This document shows positions 1-10,002 of a DNA stretch of 64,000 nucleotides, piece by piece. The position numbers and the translations under genes are program-made. The notes under the pieces were generated by a model, which ran no database searches, had not been told where the DNA came from, and saw nothing but the letters and a program-made list of their open reading frames with translations. This stretch comes from Agapanthus africanus (lineage: Eukaryota; Streptophyta; Magnoliopsida; Asparagales; Amaryllidaceae), in the NCBI GenBank assembly GCA_030015575.1, contig JASDDO010000006.1, forward strand, positions 208,573,632 to 208,637,631. Direction: 5' to 3'. How positions within the stretch are numbered: the stretch's first letter is position 1; every line of letters begins with the position of its first letter.

Positions 1-196
1 ATTCCGCCGCACTCTTGTTGAATCATGGACACGTGTTGCACAGTAATTCTTAGGATTCCCTGAAGATTTTTCTGCATATTTTTAATTTCGAGAAAACCAC
101 GATTTCAGAAAAAGTCCAGAGAGCAATATTAGGGTTTGGGTTTTGATTCGATCGGAGTTCTAATTCCGTCTAGACTTCGCCTAAGGCTCTAGCTAG

Positions 197-208
197 TCTC
201 TGATACCA
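197..208 (-). other. Primer-binding site 2 of element H (duplicate)
   Basis: The minus strand reads TGGTATCAGAGA, followed by leader sequence that matches the D leader. It is preceded by CCCTATA, which resembles the normal LTR end CCCTACA. This inner copy is the one continuous with the family leader, so the outer copy and the segment between them are additions. Confidence 0.75.
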
Positions 209-416
209 CTATAGGGCAGGCAGCCACCCCATCCAATGGGGTCGCCGTGGCACCAACGGGTCCCTCAGCCGCTACTTTTTACGCATGCCCCCTCGTGAGG
301 ACTACAACCCACCGGAACACCTTCCGGTCTCGGGACACCCTGGGGGTAAGAGCCTATGCTTCGCCACACTGTCACAGAGTGAGAACCCCCCATAGGTCGA
401 CATCCAATGCCTAGTA
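209..416 (-). other. Foreign segment between the two primer-binding sites of H
   Basis: About 208 bp of GC-richer sequence with no match to any other leader in the window. It lies between two 12-nt primer-binding sites spaced 220 bp apart and ends in an LTR-terminus-like CCCTATA. It could be the primer-binding site and adjacent part of another retroelement joined by template switching during reverse transcription, or a very short TRIM/SMART-type element. No coding content. Confidence 0.6.
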
Positions 417-428
417 GCTCTGATACCA
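417..428 (-). other. Primer-binding site 1 of element H (tRNA-Met)
   Basis: The minus strand reads TGGTATCAGAGC one base inside the LTR end. It is complementary to the 3' end of initiator tRNA-Met, which primes minus-strand DNA synthesis in most plant Copia elements. A second copy lies 220 bp further inside at 197-208. Confidence 0.9.
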
Positions 429-429
429 C

Positions 430-2649
430 TGTAGGGTTCCTAGGCACTCTAATGGAGTCTCACAAGTGATCAAACATGCACAAATCAAAAATTCCTTGTG
501 CCTACAAACCCTAATACGGATCGTTAACTAGAAATCAAGGCGATGCAAGCAAGTAAACGGAAATATAGCTAAAGGGAAGGGGCTACAACCTTTGTAGATC
601 CGGTCCTCCACCTCCTAGGCTCTGTGATGAAGTCCTCTCCGCTGTCCAAATCGAACCATGGCTCCAGCGTCGGCTTCATCGGAGAAAAAGCGGGCTAGGT
701 CATCGACGACGATGCCGAAAATGATCTACGTCGAGGCATCGCTAGATCAAGCTCCAACTTCACCAAGTCAAGAAAACTTATGAAGGAAACACCCTATACT
801 ACTTGGCAAGAGATGGAGGATGAAGAAATGGGAAGTGGGTAGACTTTAGATTTGGATTTCTCACACTTTTTCATCAATCACCATTGATGTAGCAAGCTTT
901 CTTCTCATGAAAGAAGAAGATGAAGAAGAAGAAGAAGATATGATAAGTTATTTTAAATTAGATAAAATAAATCAATACTTATCATTTACTAACCCTTGGT
1001 TAAGTGTAGAGAATGTACTATGGTTAGTTCATATGGTTAGGGTTAAGCATGAGACAAGAATGGTCACTTAGTCAAAGTTTCAAGAATGTTCAACTAAAAA
1101 CAAATAAAGCCACCATTCATCTTTCTCTTTTCCAAAATGAATAAGATAAATAAATAGATAAATAAGTAAATGGAAAAACAAAACCCTAACCATTAGTTTA
1201 ACCATGGTACATTCTTTACACTAACCCTAGCTTGCATGTATCATCAAACATGATACAATCTTGTGCACAAAAGTATATCACAAATACAACTTGTGCATTT
1301 CAAGTGAGAAAATCCATTTAAAGTGAACCAATACTAGTTAATGCAAAGTAATATATCAAATATATAATTATACATCAAATCATTAAATCAACACTTGATT
1401 TAACGATCCGGTCATATCGCATATAACCGGCTAGTATCCAATGTATCGGCTTATCGAGTCAATCCTTGATTCGATAACTAGGTTATATCGCATATAACCA
1501 TTCGATACATTCATCGCGAGAATAGAATACGGTATCACATACACGCATTATTCTCGGTCCCGCACATATCTCATATGCGCTACTATTTCGTTTCGCTTGA
1601 GCCAGGAAACCTCTGTGTAGGACTCTAAAGACTCGTCAATACGCCGGCAGCAGATGATGATCATATCAAAAACCCACAAGCCGCAAGCGGTCTGCTAAAC
1701 GTAACGGCCACCCGGGTATTAAGCGATCAAAAGATCGACGAGCAAGCCCGCTCACACTCCTGTGAATCCAACCAGTAACACTTACCGTATAGTCCGGTCT
1801 GTTCGTCTGATATGTCGCATATCTCGCCTAGGGGTGGTAAACGTCAGACCCCAATAGCTCGATAAGTCATGCCGACATAAGGTCCATAACATTCGTGAAA
1901 CTACTGATAACTCTTACCAGTATATCACTGCAACCCTGGCCAGGGATTTCCTGTTATGGCCAGTCGAGCATAGCGCAACATCAACCCCCAATACCGGGAG
2001 AGACAAATCCCCTCCTATCGCTCATTGCCTCCATGTGAATCGGAACTGCACCCAATAACCACCTGTTTGCACAACTCAGTAGAGCCGTGGTAGGGTGGAA
2101 ATCAAAGCACAGTGGGAGACACACAAGACTCTATGACGATCTCGGGTCAACAGACTAAGCTGTACCAGTGTCACCAGAGAACTGCCATCTGACGTGAGGT
2201 ATAATACCATCTGGGAGTTCTCGGCGAGTCCGTTCAGTGTACCCAGTCTCCACTGAGCACCCGCATACCATCTCTGATGTCAAACACCAATGGATATGGG
2301 ATCATCCATCGCCCATCGCATGGGTCGAGAAGATATACGCTAGTCTACTCTAGAATATCGATGCCCTGTCTCGATATTCCCTCGACTAGGAACATTGAAG
2401 GATGTACTCATGGACTATCCAGGCCCCACTAGTATGATCTGCATCACAGTCCTGGAAGTCGAGTACTCATCCTAAGGGCTTTATCAACATGTAACAGAGA
2501 GACGGAAAGTATACACGTTAAGATAAAGAGCAACCAGATAGCGTACTATCATGTCGAGCAAGAAAGTCCTACATATATATGTCCCATCATCCACTACAAT
2601 ATACATCCAATGTACAGTAATGGCCTCTAGGGCATACATATAACTAACA
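430..2649 (-). repeat. 5' LTR of Copia element H
   Basis: The LTR is 2,220 bp with TG/CA termini. On the plus strand it begins TGTAGGGTTCC and ends ACTAACA, so the sense LTR starts TGTTAG and ends CCTACA. It is colinear with the D and G LTRs. A stem-forming pair, CCGGTCATAT and ATATAACCGG, sits near 1408-1431, like the paired motifs in the other LTRs. The partner LTR is not in the window, so age cannot be estimated. Confidence 0.85.
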
Positions 2650-2742
2650 AGGACATCATAGTCCATGGGTTTAAAGGACCCCACAGTCCGAGGTTAAGGA
2701 CATCATAGTCCATGGGTTTAAGGAACCCACAGTCCATGGAAT
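2650..2742. repeat. Tandem duplication, 47-bp unit
   Basis: Two imperfect copies of a 47-bp unit, starting at 2650 and 2697. Each begins AGGACATCATAGTCCATGGG and contains a CACAGTCC block. The first base of the array is the junction with the H LTR, so the presumed target-site duplication AGGAC is also the start of the repeat unit. Confidence 0.85.
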
Positions 2743-5700
2743 GATTGGTTATCGGGACCCGTTGATTTTGTAGATTTTATGATCAAAAATAATATTACCA
2801 CAATCAAGAACGGCGTCGCTTGGTAACTAGCTGGTGAGTACGGGTCGGTCCACAGGGATTTTGTGTTTTCCTAGTCGCTTTAACGTGTTAATTCCGATGG
2901 GTGTCAGATTGATTATCTCTAAAAGCTAAATTAATTTATACTAAGATTATCTAAATCTAAGTCTTGTTAGGGTTAGGTTTAGAGGAAGTTGGGAGATTAA
3001 AGGTTTCCTCACCGCTTTCAATGCCCTATTATAGATCTATTAGGTGTTATGGTAATTATCAATAAAGTGGATTAGAATCATTTGGGAAGATGTTTCTTCC
3101 TCTAGGTTCTTGTCCTTCCTTTATCGATCCTTACCCTAACCTCCTTGGAAAACACACGCAACCGGTCCTTTATACTACGGTATCACCGTTACCTCTAGGG
3201 GTAAGGTGCCGTAGGGAGCGGTGTGTGCGTGTATGCATGGAGTTCTAATTATTATGTGCGATGGGGCAAGAAAGGGGTGAGAGATCTCATCTCTCAAACC
3301 TTTCCCTAAAGCTAACCCTAACAAGCGAGGAGACTACTCGCTCATTTGGGGATTGAAAGACATTCTAAATTAAATTAAACCAAGGCAAAGAAATAAAAGA
3401 ACTTACTAATTTTTATTGATGGCTCTCTCCAAACATCAACACAGTACAGATCTGAATTTATGAAGTGAAAAGAGGCATACCCTAGAAAAGGTTTTTAGGG
3501 TTCTATTTATAGATTCATAGAAACCCTAGGTTACAATTGACTCGCGCATCTGCTTTTACAAAAATACCCCTTAAGAAAAGACCTAGTCAACTCCCGCGCA
3601 CCGCCACGAAACTTGGTAAAAATTTAGCTTCTACGGGCTCTGGATGGCCGCGGAACCGCGGCCGCGACATGGGTTGGGCCACGGTTCCGCGGCCTAATAA
3701 AGAGATCAATATCTCAAATTTCAGGCTCTGCTTCTTGGCGTTTTGGGCTTCCTATTTCTTCAGTACTTTTCTCAAATTGGCTTTTAGGTTCCTTCCAGAT
3801 CTCCTAGTGAATCGTAGTGGACTTTTACCGTTGCTTCGAGACAAAATCTTGGACCTTGCGTTGCTTTGCACTTTGTGAACTAATCTGCATGTAGGCTTGA
3901 TCAAGATCCTTCTGTTTGTTGGTCAAAGTCTTACTTTTGCATCGTCTTTTTTCTTTTCACTGTTTTTGCTCCTAGAACCTGTAACCTGTACTATGTACCA
4001 GACATGGGTCAAAAGCACCTGTTTATTTGTAAAATACATAAGAATGGGGAATATAATAATGCAATATTATGGTATGAACAAATACCCCCAAACTTATCTT
4101 TTGCTCGTCCTCGAGCAAACCTAGTTTTTATTCTTGACAAAAACCTAACCTCACTTTCGCAGGGAAACGCGATTGCACTGAGCACGTGCAACAAGCCGTT
4201 AAACCTCTAGGTGTCCCTAGTAGGAGTGTTGTCTCCTGAGGATTTTCACCGGATACTACCCACAAAATCCTATCAATTAGGCCTATTAACTCTTATTTTC
4301 CAATTATGTTTTCTAACAAGGAATTCTATTATCTTCGACTCATAAATTATCCACCCGTATTCTTCACGCTTCCTTATCATTTAACTTAAGATTATATATG
4401 TTCTGTAGACTTACTTAGCTTTTGGCATCTCTTATGTTTTCCTTCTAGGGTTCCATCTCCACTTAGGAATTTTTATCATCTCTATTAAAAATACAAGTTC
4501 TATTCTTCACTCCTATCTCTTATCTAAACTCCAATTACATACCCCTACGTGTGTGTGTATACCATCCCTACACTTGGAAATTCAAATCAAGCAATCATAC
4601 TCTTGTCCGTTGTCCAAAGCACTTCTTAATTGGTGATTTTTTTTAAATTAATTTTGCTTACACATCCTTCATGCGACCGTTAATACTTCTTGAGGTACCA
4701 ACGACCGATTACAAAATGCATTTGCACTTTAAAGCGTACTTCCTAGTCTTGTAACACCTAAGGCTTTTAGCAGTGACTCCCAAACCAGTTGGTCTAAGGC
4801 ACTAGGTGATGAAGCACCCTCGCTAAATATTTTTCTATTTTTTTCAGCCTTAAGTAATCACAAAAACCAGTGTTCATTTTTTTTCTTTATTCATACTTGA
4901 ATTTTTTTATTTTATTTTCTCGTACTAAGGGCTTTAGACAAGAGCATTTCAAGGTCTCTTCTACTATTCCAAGTTTCAATGTGCGTGATTGTGCAAATTG
5001 TAGGGTATACATTTTCAGAATCTAGACTTAAGCTTAGGAATTATTTTTCAAACTTATACTCTAATAAAAATATCAATACATTTCCTTTGTTTTGACTTAG
5101 CCCAAGAAGTGAACTCAAAATTTTCCTATTTCTAAATAAACTACAAATACATATACTTTCTACCGTTAAATTCTAAGAAAGGTTATTTTTAAGGTTTTTA
5201 ATTTATTAAGTCTAAGATCTAGTTATTCCTAGCTAGTTAACCCATTTGTCAAACTCAATTCAAATAAGGCCAAAATTGAATACATTAATTTTTATAATTT
5301 TTGAAATTTTCAATTTTTTATGGGTTTTTCTTTTTCTATTTTTTTTTTCTTTTTCAAATTTTTCAATTTTTATGATTTTTATGAATGCAAATGCAACTAT
5401 ACATATGAATACGAAGGAAGAAGACTTACCGAGCATACCCCCAAACTTAAACTGGACAGTGTCCTCACTGTCATGCTATACCAAGAGGGTCAAAATGTCG
5501 GCATTCCCCTGTTTATTTATTTATAATTTTTTTTATTTGTTTATTTTTTGAATTGTTAAAAGAAAAACAAAAATATATATACAGAAAGGCCCCCCCAAAC
5601 TTCATTGAAACAGAGTTAAACGTCATTGCCATACTTTGCAAAGACCAAACGTCAACACCAACCAGTCGAAAAATTTATCTGTAAAGAGTATCGGTTGGTG

Positions 5701-6008
5701 GAAGAATATGTTGTACCGATCCAAAAAGAATTGGGGAAGATAGAAATGGTGGTATGGAAAGTGTGGAAGTGAATAGATAGGAGGTGGTGATGAATCAAAA
5801 CGAGAATGTGAATGATCAGCAATCAGTGTAATATCGGCATTCTCGTAGCTTATTAAAAGAAAAGGGGGTGGTTCAACTTCTAAAGGAGGAGGTTGACAAA
5901 CCACACTATCCCCAAGATACTTCTGTGGATCCTTTATCGACTTGGTATCATCCATCATATGCATATGATATTCAATTATGAGGGAACTAATCTTCTCGAT
6001 GTCCGCCA
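2743..6008. other. Region J: old non-coding repeat-derived DNA
   Basis: No gene is supported. The stretch is AT-rich with scattered low-complexity T runs (5280-5380, 5520-5580). It contains a primer-like phrase GGTCGGTCCACAGGG near 2845, a CCCCCAAACTT block followed by GCTCGTCCTCGAGC near 4085-4120, and further CCCCCAAACTT blocks near 5440 and 5592. From memory, such phrases recur in the non-coding parts of plant Athila/Tat-type Gypsy elements; I could not verify this. No LTR boundary, primer-binding site or polypurine tract was found. Element A is inserted at its right end. Confidence 0.5.
3647..3694. repeat. GC-rich double dyad in region J
   Basis: GGCCGCGGAACCGCGGCC (3647-3664) is self-complementary. 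It is followed 15 nt later by GGCCACGGTTCCGCGGCC (3677-3694), which pairs with the first half. The same module occurs about 200 nt inside five Copia elements, but here no primer-binding site lies at that distance on either side. Confidence 0.8.
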
Positions 6009-7901
6009 TGTTAGTGTATATGCCCTAGGGGCCATTATTGTATCATACTAGCTTCTATATTACTTAATGGAAGCTTGGGATATTCACAGTTATATAACAG
6101 TCTTGCTAAACATGGTAGTATGCTACTTGGTTTTATCTATCTTAATATGTATGTACGTATTGATAGAGCCTTTAGGATCTTTCTTGAGTACAAGCGTTGT
6201 GATGGCAGTCACACTAGTGGGGGCTAGGTAGTCTACAAGCACATCCTTTTTTAGGTCCCTAGTCGTACGATTATCGAGACAGGGCATCGATACTCCGGAG
6301 TAGACTAGTGTCTACGCTTCTCATCCAAGTTGGGGAGATGGTCTATCCCACAGCCATCAGTACGTCGTACTGGAGATAGTATACAGGTGCTCGTTGGGTT
6401 ACGGGTACACCGGACAGGACTCGCAGGGAACTGTTGGTTGGTATTATACCCTTCGTCAGTTAACAGTTCCCAGGTGACATGAGTACAGCATAGTCCGCAG
6501 AATTGACACTGCCACTTCGCCTCGAGTGTGTCCCACTGTTCTTAGATTGCTACCCTACCACGGCTCAAAGGAGTCATGCAAACAGGTAGCAGTTGGGTGC
6601 AGTCCCGAGCACTTGGAGGCAGTGGCGGTTAGACATGATTCGTCTCTCCCGGTATTGGGAGTTGATATCGCGCTGTGTCAGAGAGCCATTACGCAAAGTC
6701 CCTGGCCAGGGTAAGTGAGATTTACTGGTAGTTTTTCCAGTAGTTTCTCAAGGTGTAATGGGCTTCGCTCCGACACGACTTATACCGCTTTTAGGGGACT
6801 GACGCTTGCCGCCCCCCTAGGCTCGATATGCGATAGTCCTAGACGAACAGACCGGACTGTACGGAGATTGTCACATCAGGCTCAGTAGGAGTTCAGATGG
6901 GTTTCCTCATCAGCCTTCTTATCGACATCTACCTGGGGACCGTTACGTACAGCTAGTGCCGCTTGCGGTCTGTGGTTAAACCCACTGCCAGCGTAGTATT
7001 CGAGTCTTTAGAGTCCCACACAGAGAGTTTCCCTGCTCCAGGAGAAACGATATAGAGGTCATATGGTTTTACGACAAGGGTTCGGACGCATACGTGTTTA
7101 AACGCACGTACGATGTTCGGACAGTTTTTACTAGCCGGCTTTGGTTTAAGCCAGATTCTAGTATCGGTTTATTGGATTTATACAGTCTAAAGTTTTTTCG
7201 TGTTTTCACGGATAGGAGGGGCGTTCTCGTAATTTGGCGGGAAGCTTCTAGAAGTATGGTGACTTGAGGGTTTAGGTGGCATTTACATTAAATGTATTTG
7301 TGACTCATTAGATGAATCATTCAAGTGAGTTAATGAAGCATTTATTGCTTAATGACTCACTTGATGATTCATTGCATATATTAAATGAAGCATGATGATA
7401 AATCATTTAGATTTATTTATTTGATTTTCTTTATGCTTCATGATATATTAGAAGTGAGAAACATTTTCATCATAATCTTGCTCACCTTCTCTCTCTTCAA
7501 GCTCTCTCTCTTCAAACCCTAATCCTACCCTCTCATGTGTTGAGATCAAGAATTAGCTAGACTATTTAATCCATAACCATACTCTATATCATCTAGGTGA
7601 CTTTGATTAGCAACTAAAGAAACCTAGTTACCTCAAGATTAGAGGCAAAGCTTGGAGTAGAAGCTCTCGGGTGGATCGTCTATTACATAGAGGAGGCCGA
7701 CGAGGAAGTGGATAACGAGAAGACGAAGGACTAGGTTCATTAGGTATAATCTCTTTTCATAGTAGTTAACAACTCCTATGTTTGTGTTAGTTATAGTTTA
7801 GCAAAGATCCTTTCGGTTAGTCGATGTTGCTTCAAACAAAATGATAGTTTTTCATATTTCCGCCTCCCCGCGAGTCGTGGGGTGTACAACGTCGACTTAC
7901 A
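6009..7901 (+). repeat. 5' LTR of Copia element A
   Basis: 1,893 bp, beginning TGTTAGTG and ending GACTTACA, one base before the primer-binding site. It shares colinear blocks with the C LTR (CGAGACAGGGCATCGATACT near 6276; TCTCCCGGTATTGGGAGTTG near 6645; AGCCGGCTTTGGTTTAAGCC near 7134). Its partner is not visible. Confidence 0.9.
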
Positions 7902-7902
7902 G

Positions 7903-7914
7903 TGGTATCAGAGC
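7903..7914 (+). other. Primer-binding site of element A
   Basis: TGGTATCAGAGC, one base after the LTR end, complementary to initiator tRNA-Met. It fixes the LTR boundary and the plus orientation. Confidence 0.95.
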
Positions 7915-8108
7915 CTCGCTAAATAATAACTAACTTATTAGCAAAGTCATAAGAATTTCGAACGCAAAACGAACCGAAAAAAATATCGTATTCACCAAGT
8001 TTCTGTCGAATTTAAAACGAGGTCTAAAAATTTTTCAGGGACCTCTTAAAATACAAGCAGGGAAATATAAGAATACTGGAGAAAATTTGGTGCATGAATC
8101 TGCCAAAC

Positions 8109-8155
8109 AGCCGCGGAACCGCGGCTGATCCAAGCGATCCGCCGCGGATCCGCGA
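8109..8155 (+). repeat. GC-rich dyad module in A leader
   Basis: AGCCGCGGAACCGCGGCT (8109-8126) is an 8+2+8 inverted repeat, followed by the palindrome CGCGGATCCGCG (8144-8155). It starts 206 nt after the primer-binding site begins. Confidence 0.85.
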
Positions 8156-9273
8156 CCGAGTTGGAGTCGATTCACCCCAATCTTCCCCAGTAACTCTTCT
8201 GTGAATATTTTGTTTTTCTGGAATGTTTATTTTATGCTCAAGTCTTAGGTGCACAGAGAAGTTTTGGAGTAGAATCTAAAGTGTTTGCTCGATCGAAATT
8301 ATACGATGTTTGCTAATTAGATTATATCTGTGAACTTTATAATGTGTTCGTAAACCTCCCCTAACTGCTAGTATGTCGGTTGGCAGGGGGTTGCACATTT
8401 CTGTAATGATTTTATTGTTTGTGATTATGAACTTGATTGGATTGTTGTGATGATTAGCCGGGGTTTGAGATGGGTTATAATATTCATTCATTCGATGTAA
8501 TTGTAATATGTTGTAATATTATTTTGCGGGGCACATCCAGGTTCCGGTTGTAGCCACCGTTGTATTATTTCATTTTACTATTTTTTCTCCTAGGATAGAC
8601 CCAAGGTGGGGTGCACAAACTACCGGGTACTTTGAAGTGTTTAGTGGCCTACTCATGTTGTTGAGGGAGACCGCTTCACTTCGGGTACTTGGCGGGTAGT
8701 TTGCCGTACCCGTAGGGGTCTAGGATGAGGTAATGGCTATTCATCACAACTGTGTAATCCGTCTTTTGTTGCAGGCTCAAAGAAAATGTGGATTGCTTGT
8801 ATATCCAATAATGTTCATCTGTGATCTGGAATGCCTATTATTGCGTCTGACGAATGTACTATATCTATATATGATAGCTATTTAGACGTCACTTATGTTT
8901 TACACCCGCGCTTGCCCAGCCCCCACTCTGTCGTTAGTTAAGTAACCTAATGAGTGATGACGGGACCCAGTGGCGACTGCGGATGGCATAAGAGGACGTT
9001 GTATTTTCGTTGTTTTCTGCAATGATAGGTTAATGATGGGACGCATTATTATTAATGCAAAGAAAATAAACTAAAGTTGAATCGTTGGAACATTTTAAAA
9101 GAAACCACTCGGTTATTTATAAAACAGAAGATATTTTTAATTGCGGAGCTTTAACCACTCCTTTTAAAAGCTATCAGGTTCCTTCGGTCATATCAAGTTC
9201 ACTACGTTCACGGTTTCGCCAAAACCATTCATAGCCCTCCGTCATTTCATTTAGGTATTCAGTAGTATTCAAG

Positions 9274-9482
9274 CTATGTATTTTGACCAACGCCAAGGCA
9301 TAGTGTTTGGTAGCTGCTGGGTATCCATTTGTTGCATAGATAGATGAGTTAGTTTGGGACAGTCGTATTATCATTTTGGCCAACGTCAAGGATATGTACG
9401 GATGGGTTCAAATTAACAAGATAATGATGGGTAGAACTTAACATGTGACTTATGACATTTTGACCAACGCCAAGGTCATAAG
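9274..9482 (+). ncRNA. Three-hairpin array in A leader
   Basis: Three candidate hairpins carry different stems around a similar loop of the type TTTTGACCAACGCCAAGG. Stems: CTATG (9274-9278) with CATAG (9299-9303); CGTA plus ATC (9364-9372) with GAT plus TACG (9391-9400); CTTATGAC (9449-9456) with GTCATAAG (9475-9482). Equivalent arrays occur in B, C and D. This is a structural element of the leader RNA, not a separate gene. Confidence 0.6.
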
Positions 9483-9945
9483 AGCTTGTGGAAAAAATTT
9501 ATATCGGGAATTTCTAAAGAAACTAAAATTTGCAAAGAGATGCATACCATTTGGAGTTTGATGAATGTTGGTAGGATTCCTTCAGCATTATCATACGATG
9601 ATATTTGGATCCCGATCCTACTGTGAGTATATGCTACTCATCAGGAGATTCGTCACTTAACGATCAATGCTATAAACCAAGTAGGTGCCGAGAAAGGTGT
9701 CAGCGGGGTTACACCCCCAGAGAAAAGAGGTTATTTAATTAAGGAACTTCGCGAAAGCGTTAGAAAACCTCCCTCGAAGTACCGACACCGGCATGGCTGA
9801 ACGGTTAAGCAAGTATTGCACGGTGAGAATAGTCCTGGCTAGTTCTTCCTTTTTCGTTTGAGGAGGGATTCGAGAAACAGTAGGAGCCATCCAGTTTAGA
9901 TAAACTAAAAACCACTCTAAACTTGCAAGAGCATCATGATAAAGT

Positions 9946-9971
9946 GTTCTCTCTCTCTCTCCTAATTGCAG
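9946..9971 (+). promoter_or_regulatory. Polypyrimidine tract and CAG before gag in A
   Basis: A run of CT repeats ends a few bases before GCAG (CAG at 9969-9971), followed by CGACC and, 11 nt on, an ATG at 9983. The same arrangement stands at the equivalent place in B, C and D. It looks like a 3' splice acceptor that would remove the long leader. No donor could be fixed. Confidence 0.5.
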
Positions 9972-10002
9972 CGACCCAGATAATGACAGGACTTAAGTTA
10001 CT

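Larger units (their letters stand above)
1..2649 (-). mobile_element. Element H: Ty1/Copia retrotransposon, 5' end only
   Basis: Read on the minus strand, this is the 5' end of a Copia element: a 2.2-kb LTR on the right, then a primer-binding site and leader running off the left edge of the window. The LTR resembles those of D and G over most of its length, including the stretch around GTAGATCCGGTCC and the terminal TGTTAG. The leader at 130-200 matches the D leader at 38805-38857. No coding sequence lies in the visible part. The 5 bp after the LTR, AGGAC (2650-2654), should be one copy of the target-site duplication; the partner is outside the window. Family recognised from structure; Angela/BARE-like lineage is an inference. 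Confidence 0.85.
7915..9971 (+). other. Long untranslated leader of element A
   Basis: Roughly 2 kb with no long reading frame but many blocks shared with the leaders of B, C, D and F: a GC-rich dyad (8109-8155), GTTAGTTAAGTAACCTAA (near 8934), GGCGACTGCGGATGGCATAA (near 8973), three short hairpins (9274-9482) and a CT-tract ending in CAG. Conservation of these blocks where there is no coding capacity suggests RNA functions such as dimerisation, packaging or splicing (inference). Confidence 0.8.

Noticed and set aside
209..416. Cassandra-type TRIM carrying 5S rRNA promoter sequence
   Set aside because: No 5S-like internal control region is visible in the segment.
3537..4210. Overlapping short frames on both strands in region J
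   Set aside because: Short, overlapping, no domains, and they cross the GC-rich dyad and CCCCCAAACTT blocks; chance frames.
5623..6009. A 128-residue reading frame on the minus strand next to the A insertion
   Set aside because: No recognisable domain, biased toward Pro and Phe/Tyr, and its ATG lies across the LTR junction of A, so it was created by the insertion.
9780..9850. tRNA-like phrase GCATGGCTGAACGGTTAAGC
   Set aside because: No acceptor stem, anticodon arm or T-arm could be folded; it is part of the Copia leader, with a homologous block in D near 35985.
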